From contig JARGSG010000264.1 in assembly GCA_030374805.1 (NCBI GenBank), forward strand, positions 62,001 through 126,000: 64,000 bases of DNA, in the 5' to 3' direction. Below the pieces are notes generated by a model. The model was not told the origin of the DNA. It saw only the letters and a program-made list of their open reading frames with translations, and made no database searches. The translations under genes were made by a program, and so were the position numbers. Source of the stretch: Gracilaria gracilis. Its lineage: Eukaryota > Rhodophyta > Florideophyceae > Gracilariales > Gracilariaceae. Shown one piece after another: positions 10,486-21,140 of this stretch. Within the stretch, counting starts at the first letter, position 1. Each line of letters starts with the position of its first letter.

Positions 10486-11193
10486 CTAGAAAGAGGCTGG
10501 GAAGGTAATAAGGGTGTTTCCGTATTCCAAAATGGATTCCACTGTAGCCGGTATATTGTAGGAGAGTCCTGTGTTGAAGGTGAGCACCCCTAGAAGCTCC
10601 TTAACAATAGTTGAGACAAGGCTTTTGTACTCGGTAGCCACTTCATGCATGGCAACGAATCCAAATGAAGAACCGACAAGATTGAAGGAAGAGATCCAAA
10701 CTAGCTTTTGGTAGCAAGATTTGGGAACGGCCTTGTCGTCGACAATACTGCAAGTGAGACCTGCGGTCCAGAGGCGTTCAGCTATTGCCAGAGCCCACTT
10801 TCCGGTGGCTGTGGTTAGACCATTGGGAGAGATAGGCGTGACACCATCTTGTGTGGAGGCGCCAACAGTGGGAACGGCGATGTAAAGAGCGGCCCGTGTG
10901 CAGTGCTCAATTCCGTATTGGGAAAGTATAGAAAGAATGTGACCATTCTGGATGAAGACCAAGTCTTCTGCTCGTGGTGCTGGACAAGATAGAATTACGT
11001 TTTCGAGAAGGTCGTTCCTGCCACAGAAGAAGATTGGACCTTGAAGAAGGCAATCTGCGGAAATGAAGTCTTCGATGAAGAGAAAGGTGTCTCGAGGGGA
11101 ACCATTGTTGTAAATCAGGGTGCCAATACGGCCTCTACCTACAACAACAGGTGGAATGATTGTAGAACGGAGGGAAGATGAATGGGAGCTCAT
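10486..11193 (-). CDS. ketopantoate-reductase/6PGDH-like NAD(P)-binding protein, putative cargo of E1
   Basis: An uninterrupted 235-codon frame on the minus strand. Near residues 17-26 it has a Rossmann-type nucleotide loop, VVVGRGRIGT. EDLVFIQNG lies near residue 80, as in the ApbA/PanE-like fold, where 'QNG' follows the second strand of the NAD(P) domain. The C-terminal half is helical (KLVWISSFNLVGSS near residue 165) and resembles the family's C-terminal helical domain. At 235 residues it is shorter than the ~300 typical of ketopantoate reductases, so a divergent soluble oxidoreductase is the safest call and the substrate is unknown. It is the only E1 gene without stops. Its first ~15 codons and upstream region are also present in the second E1-family copy at 30384-30440, which suggests it belonged to the element before that copy formed. 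Confidence 0.55.
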   Translation of the reverse strand: MSSHSSSLRSTIIPPVVVGRGRIGTLIYNNGSPRDTFLFIEDFISADCLLQGPIFFCGRNDLLENVILSCPAPRAEDLVFIQNGHILSILSQYGIEHCTRAALYIAVPTVGASTQDGVTPISPNGLTTATGKWALAIAERLWTAGLTCSIVDDKAVPKSCYQKLVWISSFNLVGSSFGFVAMHEVATEYKSLVSTIVKELLGVLTFNTGLSYNIPATVESILEYGNTLITFPASF

Positions 11194-11719
11194 TGCGATG
11201 AGTTTGTTTGATTGAAGGTATGGGCTGTTGAATGGTGTCGGGTGCTGGTAGCTGTTAAAGGAAGGTGGCCTACATTCTAAGGAGTGGGGAAATCTTTAAG
11301 TACACGACTGGGCTGTTCTTTTGGTCATGGAAAAAGTGTTCCAGGGGACAAGGGGATTTGTATGATTAGTTTGATTAGTTATGGAAAGACATGGGCAGCA
11401 GGACTGTAGTGAAGGTAGGGCCGAAGAGTTTGTTTACGGGAAGGTATGCAGTGAAGTAAAGCATAGAAAGTAAGAGTTCATGGTACCGTTGATACTTGAG
11501 ACTTGGTGCATCGGGGGCTTCAATGGGATATCGTATGGACAAAAGTGGGGAAATTGTGGGGATTTCTAAGAAAAAAATGGAAATTGTGCGGAATGGCGGG
11601 AAATTGGAGGAAATATGAATGGGGTACAAATGGTTGTGCAGTGGTTGTGAGGCCGACAGTTCCACGGGTGAGCGGAGTGGGAAGAAGTGCTGGAACTGTT
11701 GCGTTCATCTCGCTTGTGG

Positions 11720-12693
11720 TTATCTCCCTTATCATGAACCGCCGTTTATATCTGCGATGTCGAATGGGTACGTCGAGGACTAGGATATAGTGGCTCTTCT
11801 TCGACGGAAGAAGTTACCAGAGACCCGACCAGAAAGGAAAGGGAGACAACAAGGTTTGCAAGGGGGAGAAGGAGGGAATTGGGGCTGGGGGTGATGGGGG
11901 TGGAGGGGATGGGGGACCGGAGAGGATGTTTGCGGCGGAGATGGAGGAGCGGTTGAGGAGGCTTGGAGGAGATCTGAGGGAGCATTTGGGTGACTAGATT
12001 TCTGAGATGGGGGGTGAGATGGGAGGGGTGGTGCTGAGTGTGTTGGAGATTGGGGTGCCAATGGATTTGATTTCCACGATTCGGAAAACGATGAAGTTGG
12101 CTGGAGTGGGGAGTGGAAGGCATGTGATTGGGATGGTAGAGTGCGTTGGGAGAGAGATGGTGAAGCTTAGAAGGGGGAATACGAGACTGAGGGGCCGCGT
12201 GGAGGTGTCATAGTCGCAAGTGAGACAGGTGGAGAAGGCGTGCAAATTGTTGTTGTAGGTGAAGGAGCTGGCGAGGGCAGGAGCCGTTAGGAGGGATAAA
12301 AAAAGAGGGAATGGGTCGCTGGTGATGCCAGGCTCTCTGGTAGGACGTGAGTGTGTGAGGGGAAAGAGCGGAGAAGGGAATGGAGGGGAGGTTGGGGGAA
12401 GTCGGCTGAGAAAGAGGCGAAAGGGTGGGGTTATGATGGATGTGGATGGGGAAGTGTGTGTGCCACGGCAGCCACGGGGTGGGGCCCCACTACTTGGATT
12501 TGGTGGTGCGCCAGCGGCTGTGCCAACGGCGGAACGTGTACTGGAGGAACAGGAGGAGAAGAGGCTGGGAGGGGTTGGGAGCCAGTTTGGGGCTGGGAGG
12601 GCGTACGAGAATGGAGAAAGTGTTCCGGTGGAGTTCTTCAACTTGAAATTTAGAGAAGCTGAGACTCAGGATCCGAATGCAGGGTTGGAATGA
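11720..12693 (+). pseudogene. E1 accessory protein with coiled coil, degenerate
   Basis: This frame matches the better-preserved copy at 30840-31937. It has a Gly/Asp/Glu-rich N-terminal part, a predicted helical segment (EMVKLRRGNTRLRGRVEV) that forms heptads with neighbouring Leu/Val residues, a basic segment (SRLRKRRKG) that could be a nuclear signal, and a conserved tail FFNLKFREAETQDPN. The frame is broken by TAG 11995-11997 (TGG in the other copy) and by further stops at about 12211 and 12256. By position next to the element end, it could be the analogue of the small DNA-binding protein (TNPA-like) of CACTA elements. That function is inferred only. Opposite-strand Pro/Ser-rich frames here are shadows. 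Confidence 0.5.
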
Positions 12694-12837
12694 GGGAGCG
12701 CTAGTGGTGGGTTCCTAATTTTTTAGAGTGTTTTTGACGAGTGTGGGGAATGTCAAGTTACAAACGGTGGCAGAGAAACTGCAAAGTAGCCTTCAACTCC
12801 AGTAGGTGAAGTTTGAACTCCACTGAACGGAAACGTT

Positions 12838-12963
12838 ATTTCCAAAAAAAAATTTTTTTGCCTTGCCAACTAGCACAAACTGCAAAAATGCTAGTTTTTT
12901 CGGACTTTTATTTTCACAACTAGCGATCTAGCATAGTAAACTAGCATTCCGAGAACACCGACG
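12838..12963 (-). repeat. E1 right TIR and subterminal repeats
   Basis: Reading inward from 12963 gives CGTCGGTGTTCTCGGAATGC, then GCTAGTTT-type motifs near 12939, 12917, 12890 and 12868. The same right end occurs at 32208 and, inverted, at 32530. Confidence 0.78.
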
Positions 12964-13573
12964 AACATGTTGCGGGCGGCGGTTATCGGCTCAGAAGGGA
13001 CGACACCTCATGCAGATGTAATGTTTTTCTTCGATGTTTTGTTAGACGAACGATATACTTTCCATCCTCCACGAGTGTGGTTCTGGTGGCATGGACATCG
13101 TTTAAATCCAAATCTGTAGGAAGATGGGAAAGTGTGTTTGAGTGTTCTTGGCACTTGCAACGGTGGCGATGTTGAATGATGGGATCCTGCAGGACCTTTC
13201 GGCGTTCATGCTTCCGGAACCAAAGAAACCCAACACTCGAGACACGATTCAGCCCGATCAAACTCTACGACAAAGGCTTTACAGATGAGGGTGACTAGGG
13301 TGCGGAATATTTTGACTTACAAGCACGTCGCTCGAATTGGTTCACGCAGGAATGGAAAGAAAATGCGTTATGGGATGTCAATAATCGTGCACTTGCTGTC
13401 ATCGGTATGAAGATGTATGATCATGATTGCACTTCAACCGACAAGCAGTGTTTTCTGAAGTATATGCAATGCTTTCGCCAGGAGGGCATGATTCCCATCA
13501 ATCAATGTGCACCACGTAGACATTTGACTCGGGAGCTTCCTCAATGGGCAGTAAAAATTGGCGATAGACAGTG
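12964..13573 (+). pseudogene. UBE2O-like UBC domain, 3' part, broken
   Basis: The frame interrupted at 4983 continues here: NMLRAAVIGSEGT, then a FFFD core, a HPP step, RLNPNL and GKVCLSVLGT. In UBE2O-type enzymes the Cys of the KVCLSLLGT motif accepts ubiquitin, and that Cys is still encoded. Stops occur at TAG 13117-13119, TGA 13177-13179 and TAG near 13298, with probable frame changes between. The C-terminal helical part (NWFTQEWKENALWDVNNRA) is readable to about 13573. Together with 3478-4983 this is one gene that was split by E1. Some of its decay may be older than the insertion. Confidence 0.72.
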
Positions 13574-14686
13574 ACCTTGCGAGTTTCTACATATGTGTAG
13601 ACATCTATTTCAAATACTCGCTATGGTACTACAGCGAAAGTTGAGAAAACGCATGAAACTTCGTTTCTGGCCCATTTGGGCCTCAAAACCAAAGTTATAG
13701 AGCTCTGGAAACGTTTTCTTCAGCACTTTACGGTGTGAGAAACGGAACTCTAGGTTTAAAGATATGAACCAAACTCTATCACTCCCTTCGGACTCGATTA
13801 CCGCCGCAGTTGAAGTAAGCCTCCTCAAGTTCTGTATCGTTTATGTAGTACCGCTGTAGTACGTTCGGGGTCTTGGATAGACTCGACATCGCACAAGATG
13901 TGGGTGCTGGCCATGACGCCGACAAATAGCGTTGGAGGCGATGGTGAAAATGTGGACCATCAACTATGCTTGCCGAATCATTTACGCAATATCTTCATCA
14001 CCGTCCGGAGTTATTTTTGGAACCTCATGTACCACATGAAATGTAGTTTAAAAACTTTACGGATTGAAAAATATATGTTAGAAGCACACCGCATTATGAG
14101 AGAGCCCTGGAGCAGCGCTTTTGAGTCATATGCGTACCTTTTGGTACTGCAAAAGTACCATAACGAGTATTTAACGTGGAAGAGTACACATATATCTCGT
14201 ACAGAAACTTGTCATGCTCGGTGGAGGTACTGTGATCATTTTGTACTGAAATGTCTTCTTCTGCCAATCCAGATGACTATGAGCTAGATCCACTGTCGAA
14301 CTGCAGGCGCTAGGAGCTTTTAGTCCCTCACTAGTGCCTGGTACCGATGAAGGCGGCTTTTAAGTCTCATTAGTAGAACCACTACCTGAGATACAATAAG
14401 AAGAGCTCTCAATCTCACTGCCATCTGAAGTCGAAGACAGAGCTTCAACTGCGCTTTGTTTTCCAACATTCTTCTTCTTTCAATTGGCATACCAATACCG
14501 GCACCTCTGGCAGCGACGAGTTTTTTCGTCAGCAGTTTCTGACTGTGTTCTCAGTCTGTATCTCTTCCTTTGATGCCCGTTCTCGGCCAGGCGGTTTTTG
14601 TCGTTTTGTCGCCATAGACGCTTGCGGATAAGTTCCTTCGAAGGCAGTTTGGCGATATTACGCGCATCCTCAGAGAGCTCATGAAC
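13574..14686. other. no recognisable gene; short unassigned frame at 13898-14287
   Basis: A 129-codon plus-strand frame at 13898-14287 has no motif I recognise. The rest holds only short frames. It may be the decayed 3' flank of the UBE2O-like gene. Confidence 0.3.
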
Positions 14687-15037
14687 AATTTCATTAGCGT
14701 TGCTGGTCGATGCAACATCGCAGCAGAGAAGTCTTGAGTGAGAATCGCGAGGAAGAGAGCGTTGCAGGTCGCCCGCGGCTTCGTTCCGAGAGATACAAGG
14801 AAAGAAGTGAAGAAGTTTAACGGGGGCGATGAGGTTCTTGTCGCGCACGGGCAAGCTTTCAATCCGAGCAAGAAATGCCCTGCGTTGGAGTTTTTCTTCT
14901 ATGGGCCATGCAAGGTCACAAAGGCCCGACACCTGCGCTATGAGCTTGTTTCGTCCAGCGGCCGTGTGACGCGCAGTGCAGTTCACGCGAGGAGGTTGGT
15001 GCTGTACAAGAGGCGTCCGGGTCACTTGCAGAAGTAA
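14687..15037 (+). pseudogene. Ty3/gypsy-type integrase C-terminal fragment
   Basis: The frame 14738-15037 encodes KKFNGGDEVLVAHG...FFFYGPCKV...LRYELVSSSGRVT...VHARRLVLYKRRP. This is the SH3-like 'GDxVLV...GPxxV...YxL...GR...VHxxRLxxY' pattern at the C-terminus of Ty3/gypsy integrases. In-frame text continues upstream across a TGA near 14731-14733. The catalytic DDE part is absent, so this is a remnant of a plus-oriented LTR retrotransposon. Confidence 0.6.
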
Positions 15038-15450
15038 GCCAATGCCGTTGATAGAGCCTGTAGCGCGTGGGGAGAAGAAGGCCGTAACGAGAGAGTGGTA
15101 ACCGCCGTTGCTGTCCTACGCGGTTTTGCCTGAGGTTGCGGGGCCATAGGTGAAGGATAAGCAGACGAAGTATAGTAGTCATGGTAAAGGACGAAGAAAT
15201 GAGTGAATGTGAAACTTCAATGAAGCAGAAGTTTATGAATACTAAGGACTTTTGCTAACGTTCTCTAGTTGGGTAGTAGCACGCTAGTGCAGTGAGCTAG
15301 ACTCGCACGCTATTGAATTGAAGGGCGATGGCGCCAACTACGCTGCATCAGCTTGGGCGCCCCGCTCACGCTCGATTGCGTCCCTCTTCCGTTTCTTGCG
15401 GTTCTTTCCACCCCGATTACGAGGGCGCTTGGAGCGACCGGATTGCTCGA

Positions 15451-16610
15451 CTAGGCAAACTTCTCGAAGCTCCCGGATGCGTTAAAACGAGGAGTTGATG
15501 CCCACGCAGAGTTCGAGGGCGCGCTCCAAGTCGCAACGGACACGGCTCGGCGCAATCGACGATGTAACCGTGAGGTATCCACGACCAAGCTGTGCACCAC
15601 CGCCTTCGTTCCCTCGAGTGTCGAGACGTGGACTACCGAGGGCAGAGCGACAATGTCACTAATCGCTGGCCGACTCGAATGAAATACGTGTCTCAGATTG
15701 ACGGGCCATTGCACCAGATGCTTCTGTGCGTCACGAAAGTCCCGAATACGGACAGGAAGACCATCGTGAGTTTCGAATCGATTGTCTAAGCGCGTGAAGT
15801 AACCCCAGTACGTGCTCGGGCTGCAGAATCCGAGAACGTCCAACGCGTTGCAGACAGCAACTTGGATACAGAGATCAAACCGGTCCTCGAAGCGGACGGT
15901 ACCGGTGTGCAACTCGCGATAACGGGGTGTAGAAGTGCTTGACTCACGCGAACGAGAGTGCGCTAGAAGAAGCTTCCGCCCCGCGTTCCCAATCTTGCAG
16001 CATCATCGTTGTACCTGTCTGATAGCGTTGACACGGGACTGAGTCCCAACGACGAATCGACTGTTTCCCTCAATATGGTGGGAACGGAGGCGTAGTTCTC
16101 GTCGACGTACAAGGAGTACAAGGGGATAGGCCACGAGAGGCCATCTTAGTCATCGATGGCAAAGAAAGCGCGTTTGGACTCGTGCCAGAGCACGGAGCGA
16201 ATATTCCATTCGTTCGCCGTTGAGAGCTCCTCATAATAAGCCGAATCATGAACGGAATCGAACGGAATCGATAAGACCTAAGGCGAAAAGGTCGTTGGAA
16301 GAGATCTCGCAGGGATTGACTCCTCAAGGAAAAGGACTACTTGCTTACCGACGAGACGCATGAGCTCCTGCCGGTAGAGGCCTATTTTCTCGGCAGGATT
16401 AGAGAACTTCACCATGTTCGATGGTTTCCTGTGTACATTCTCTACGTAGCTGGCGAGGTATTCGATATCCTTCCTGTCATGCATAAGGTGCATAAGGTCT
16501 CGGCGCGCCTCGGGCTCCCGTCGGCTGGGTTTGAGAGCAACAGAGCGGATATGCGGACGAGGCTTGCGTTTCGCCTTACGTCCTCTAACCTTTTGCCTGC
16601 GTCGCGGCAT
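15451..16610 (-). pseudogene. unclassified decayed coding region, probably retroelement-derived
   Basis: Three minus-strand frames in different phases follow one another: 16278-16610 (110 codons, starting with an Arg/Lys-rich MPRRRQKVRGRKAKRK), 16070-16327, and 15451-15912 (153 codons). The text is protein-like (for example DRKDIEYLASYVENVHRK) and suggests one gene broken by frameshifts. I recognise no catalytic motif. Its position next to gypsy remnants and LTR-like sequence makes a gag-type or other retroelement product the simplest guess. Confidence 0.3.
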
Positions 16611-17422
16611 TGTTTACACCCTCAGTCGACTCGAACTACACCGAATCTGGGGTGTATGCACCGGGGCTGGATACCCGACCTGTACAGGTCACACCCAGAC
16701 TAGTGAGAGGAGCGACGTAGTTTGAACGCAAACAGAAGAAAGGTGGCGCAAAGTATGTGGAGCGCGAACGCGGAGACGGGTTGCGCCGAAGGCGCGAGTC
16801 AGTTGTGGAAGCGCGGATTATGCCGTAGACCGCAGCAAACGCGGGAAGGGGCTTACTTGCGCAAAGGAATCGCGAGCGCGGAGGGCGTAAGAGAGAACGG
16901 GATGGGCTGGACGTAACGGCGGACGAGCGCCGGCTCCGACGAAGAGAGATGTATTAGGTGAGACAAGAAGGAGGCGGACGGAGAGGGCTGGTGAGGTTTG
17001 TATTTTTGTAGCCGAGGCGCACGCAAAACGTTGGAGTGTAAAGGAAAGTATATATGCTAGGTTGGCGGGCGTTGGTTGATTACGGTTAACCCCGGCGTTG
17101 CGGTGACCGTTTCTGTAAACGGTCACGCGCACGCCATATTCGTGCCCCGGTGGCACGAGTCTGTGTGGGGGAGTGTGCAGGCCGCGTGCAGTACACGTGT
17201 GCTGCACGTGGCCTGCGAGATGTAAGATATTTCTGCCGCCGCTAGAGCGGGTAGAGGAAGAACAGACAAGAAGAAGCAAGTAAACGGAAACGGGGTAGCT
17301 GGCTCCAGAAATAGTGAGCAGCTTCAATAACCCTTACCTCAGAACAACACCTTCCGTCGCGCTACCAGCTGCCATAACTTTCCAATGAACGATGTAGCAT
17401 TGATGCGTGCACTGCATGTGCA
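16611..17422. other. regulatory/LTR-like region with two hairpins
   Basis: A short palindrome GTGACCGTTTCTGTAAACGGTCAC lies at about 17101-17125. A longer one with arms GCAGGCCGCGTGCAG and CTGCACGTGGCCTGC lies at 17178-17217. A TATA-like GTATATATGC occurs near 17050. The compact layout would suit an LTR or promoter region, but no second LTR copy is visible in the window. Confidence 0.3.
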
Positions 17423-18085
17423 CTATAAATCAATCACGCCGTTGCCTTTTTGGCTGCAAAACGGCTTGCCCTTGATCTCAGGAGCTGCGACGACGGTATC
17501 AGCTTTCGAATCAAACAACAACAAAAAGTTACACCGCGTTTCGTCGTTGTAGTGCGGTTGGGCGATGTTCTGTGTGCGCTCAACAATATGGAGCATATAA
17601 ACACCAAAGTCCTTCCGCCCCGTCGTACGAGACAGACGCACCTCCTGGCTGCCTGCAGCGGGCATATTGTGCATGGCATGCTCTGCAGCTGCTTTTTGAA
17701 ACTTCTGCGACACGTTCCAAGCTCTCCTTCGACCAGAGTACTTACACCTGCAAGCCACTTTATCGCGATAGAAACGATGATTAATTCGACTAATACTTTT
17801 ACGTAGCCCTTTTAGACAGCGCCAAAGTGTGCGCTTGTTTATTGATGATCTACTGCTTGCGACATCACAACCTTCGCTGTGGGAGGATCGCCTGGTGCCA
17901 GGTAGTAGGCTCATAACATCGAAAGCAAAATAGTTACTGCATATCAGCTTACTGTGCCTCACATCGATCAGTAAACTGTTGAGCTTTTTGTTTCGTCTAA
18001 TGCGCTGGCCTTTATCAAATTCGATTGATCGCTCAAGAACCAGAATATTGCGCTCGATAGCGAAACAGTGTTGCCGGACGTGCAA
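17423..18085 (-). CDS. hypothetical protein, 220 codons
   Basis: An uninterrupted basic frame on the minus strand. It has an N-terminal segment rich in Arg/Lys and a C-terminal half reading TTGRKDFGVYMLHIVE, then CNFLLLFDSKADTVV. I do not recognise a family. The DFGVYMLHIVE string is loosely like the Cys-box surroundings of Ulp1-type proteases (DCGVF), but the catalytic Cys is not there, so no function is claimed. It may be part of a decayed transposon gene. Confidence 0.3.
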   Translation of the reverse strand: MHVRQHCFAIERNILVLERSIEFDKGQRIRRNKKLNSLLIDVRHSKLICSNYFAFDVMSLLPGTRRSSHSEGCDVASSRSSINKRTLWRCLKGLRKSISRINHRFYRDKVACRCKYSGRRRAWNVSQKFQKAAAEHAMHNMPAAGSQEVRLSRTTGRKDFGVYMLHIVERTQNIAQPHYNDETRCNFLLLFDSKADTVVAAPEIKGKPFCSQKGNGVIDL

Positions 18086-20109
18086 GCGCCCCGAGCATCA
18101 TTGATCATTGTCTCAAGACCATCGTTTCGGTCACCAGAAACAGATGTTGTGCATAAGCGGAGCCATCACATCAATGGCACACCGTCTTCTGCGTTGCTCG
18201 CCGCCCTCACCATGATGGCCTGAGAGTGGCATCTGCCGCACCGTCGCGCTACACAAATAGTGCGTAGGGCACACTTAGACCACGTGCCATTTGGTCTGCC
18301 TTTGCCCTACGCACCATTCATACTGTGTCACTCATTTGATCTTGTAGCAAGACTCCAACCTTACCTCGATACCTACAAGCTGTGGATGTCGAAGCAAGGA
18401 TCTGGACCACAACTTCAATTGAATACACAATCACCAAAGACATGGTTGGTCATTGAGGACACAATCGCATTTTTTCCAGTAAGAATGTACCAAACGCGGC
18501 ACATGTACGAGCTTTCCTCTTTGTAATACCATAAACGTTGAGAAAGGAAAAGAGTAAATAGAGAGTACATGACATCTGCTTGCAAATTTAACCGCCCAAT
18601 CTCAAACCATGACGTCACCAGTCGTTAAGTAGTCGCGAAGGCCAAATTAATTGGCACTGGATGACACCGCACGGGATAACGAACGTGTGACAAGTAAAAC
18701 TATATAACTTAACGGTTTGCAAATAACGTCTTGATTATCTACCAATCAATTTCTTGGTACAAATCTTGTCCCACAATCTATCCGTTACCACGGATAGATG
18801 ATAGTATAATATAGATCGCTGACCGTGCACATAATGTTACCACGAGAGACAACTTCATGAAGTTGAGTGCCTTGAGATGAACGCTATAAGTTTCTACTCT
18901 CATCTTACTCGTGTACTCATCGAAGACATTAGACGCCTTGAGAACATTATTGCTCAGTTCGTATTCAACATCCTCCTTTCATATGGAGATTATAAGCTCG
19001 CTGTCACTTTTCCAACCGTGTTTGGAGATATGACATCGATTCATCATCATTTGTTGCACCTCGTCAGCAATGTGTTAGTCCCTCATGCAGCCGTTCGACA
19101 ATTCGAGAACGGAATTAGGGAAAATTTGAAACAAATCGACAAAAGGAGAGAGACCTAAGACGAAGAAGAACGGAGGATGCTTTACGCAAGGAAATAAAGG
19201 AGCAAAGATTGCAAAGATTAGTGTGGAAGAACTGAAACGTTCCTGCAGCATCCGAAGTGTCTGCAGGACGATCAGGGTGGACTACTGGAACGCGTGTGTG
19301 GAACTCTGTTCCACAAGACGTTGTGCTGCAGCAGCGCGCAGCAACATTTATAGCAGTAGTTCCTCTGAGCGTTCCACGCGGACTGTTCTCAATGTTGTAT
19401 TGAGAGCAAGGAGATAAGACACAAAAGCTTGTGTCTTGTAAGACATAGTAGCAGTATATATAGCGTAGCTCGAACTAAGTAAACAGTGATTGAGCAACAA
19501 GCTTTACAACCTTCAAGACGCCTGCCTACATCTTGTAACAATTAGCAAAACAAAGAAAGCAATCAGCTCTTCGGAAGAAAAAGTCTTATCGAGATAGAAT
19601 GCAACATGAACGGATTCCATTGCCTACTAATTCGGCAATTCTGTCTTCTCGAGAACACCGTGTTGGTGTGAGTATGCAGTACAATATTCAAACATCTGTA
19701 AGAAAACTTGAAGTGCTCACGCGCGTATTTTCTATGTCAGCTTTGGATGGAAATAAGCCAAAAAGAAAAGTTATTCAGGTCGCTACGCTTGGATCTATGC
19801 CCTTCATGAGGAACATTTAATGCCACTTGAATAAAAAGCAGTCCAGCCCACTTTTCATACTTATTTCGATTGAACTATTTTACAAAGAGCTTCTCACTGG
19901 GCATCGGAGGTTAATGGATCGTATTGCATATGTAGAGCCCTCCGTGACTTGTCTCGTGAGGTGCAGACTTTGTTGACTGCCAGGGGTGAGGCCTCGGTGA
20001 TTGGGGGGAGCCATCATTTAAATCGGAATGGAATTGCACGAAACCACTGCAGGGTGTTAACCGTAACGACAGAAAATGCTGGATCTGAGCTGGGCAGAAG
20101 TACTCAGAG
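18086..20109. other. no confident gene; possible LTR near 19292-19541
   Basis: Plus-strand frames of 88, 93 and 73 codons (18260, 18877, 19599) have no motif I recognise. From 19292 (TGTGGAACTCTGTTCCACA) to about 19541 (TTGTAACA) the sequence begins TG and ends CA. It contains TATATATAGCG near 19455, as an LTR might, but no matching target duplication or second copy is seen. Confidence 0.25.
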
Positions 20110-21140
20110 TGGCGAAGAACTTTCGCCACTACATGGTCTTCCAGCTCCATTTCTCCTTGTGCTCCCTCGAGCATGTCTATGTCTTGCGGCGTGCGCGGCT
20201 AGTCAAACTCTTGGTCTAATGACATTGGGTACAACTGGACTTAGTATCGTTATGCAAAGCAACAATGCAAAGCAAGCAGCGGCTGTGCGTGCCATAAAGC
20301 CAATTCGAGCGCAAGGCAATCTGCTTCTCGTTACGCTGTTGTTTCCAAATACCATTGCCACAGAGCTACTTCCACTGGTTCTGGACGCTCTTGTTCCACG
20401 TGGTGTCTTTTCGCTGGTCGTTGTCAGTAGTATCGATTACGTCTTTTAGAGAGATTATCCCTCAGACTATTTCTTCACGCCTCCTTTTGATTATGGGCTC
20501 ATACATGATTGGATTCGTGAAGTTTCTGAACACGTTGTTGTATCCCATTTATTTTCCAATCGCTTGGGTGTTAGACGATTTTTTGGGTGAGAAATTAGGA
20601 ACCATATACAATTGAGAGGATCTAAAGGGTCTAATCGATGTGCATGCTAGCAACGCTGTCATCACTCAGGATGACAGTAAAGGTTTTAAGGAAGCCCTTG
20701 CGTTTTCTGTCAAGACGGTTTCGCACATTTTAACTCCAGCCAAGAATGTGTTTATGATGGACATGTACTCTCAACTCGACCGCTATATAATGTTACGAAT
20801 TCTTAGAAGCGGAGATTCTCATATACCGCTCTATGAACATAACAAGGACAATATAGTTTGCTTGCTACTGGTGAAGCAGATCATTCTGATCAATACGGAT
20901 GACAATCTTCCCATTCGCTCTCTAATATAAACGAAACAGACAACTCACAAAGTTTGCGTCGCGCCGGCCCTTGAGTGTTCTGCAGATGTGCTTATCGCCG
21001 ATCTTTTGAACGAATTCCAGAAGAAAAGGGGTCATATGGCCATTGAGTACAATGATATTCATCTTGAACACGATGAACGGGAGTTTGCGGGGATTATTTC
21101 GATTGATGATATTATAGAAGAGATTCCAGAACCAGGTCCT
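20110..21140 (+). pseudogene. CNNM/MAM3-type (DUF21-CBS) transporter, broken
   Basis: The translation follows the CNNM/cyclin-M family of membrane proteins linked to Mg2+ transport. The DUF21 membrane part shows LGLMTLGTTGLSIVMQS, a GNLLLVTLLFPN helix, REIIPQTISSR, and then YPIYFPIAWVLDDFLGEKLG. A CBS-pair region follows: FSVKTVSHILTPAKNVFMMD, SGDSHIPLYEHNKDNIVCLL, LLNEFQKKRGHMAIEYND and GIISIDDIIEEI. The gene is dead. There is a one-base frame change at the T-run 20443-20446, a TGA at 20613-20615 (Arg expected before E-L), and a TAA at 20928-20930. The C-terminus is lost just after IDDIIEEI, where a reverse-transcriptase fragment on the other strand begins. The N-terminus before 20110 is not recognisable. 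Confidence 0.8.

Larger units (their letters stand above)
4984..12963. mobile_element. E1: ~7.98-kb TIR element inserted in the UBE2O-like gene
   Basis: The left end begins CGTCGGTGTTATCGGAATGC and the right end, read inward, begins CGTCGGTGTTCTCGGAATGC. Similarity continues into GCTAGTTT. The element splits a UBC-domain frame: the host reads QRHDN before it and NMLRAAVIG after it. The minimal duplicated target is AA (4982-4983 and 12964-12965). Both ends carry clustered GCTAGTTT/AAACTAGC motifs, like the subterminal repeats of CACTA/EnSpm elements. Inside lie a broken Plavaka/CACTA-like transposase (+), an array of hairpin repeats, an intact oxidoreductase gene (-) and a coiled-coil accessory gene (+). 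Later nested insertions inside E1 cannot be excluded. Two other copies of its right part occur at 30384-32208 and 32530-34133. Confidence 0.72.

Noticed and set aside
11994..12641. 215-codon Pro/Ser/Thr-rich minus-strand frame (and 31028-31885, 33163-33722 alike)
   Set aside because: Antisense shadow of the G-rich accessory gene; the plus-strand reading is conserved between copies with a zipper and a common tail.
17434..17680. Ulp1-type protease
   Set aside because: A DFGVY string resembles the DCGVF box but the catalytic Cys and the upstream His/Asp motifs are not there.
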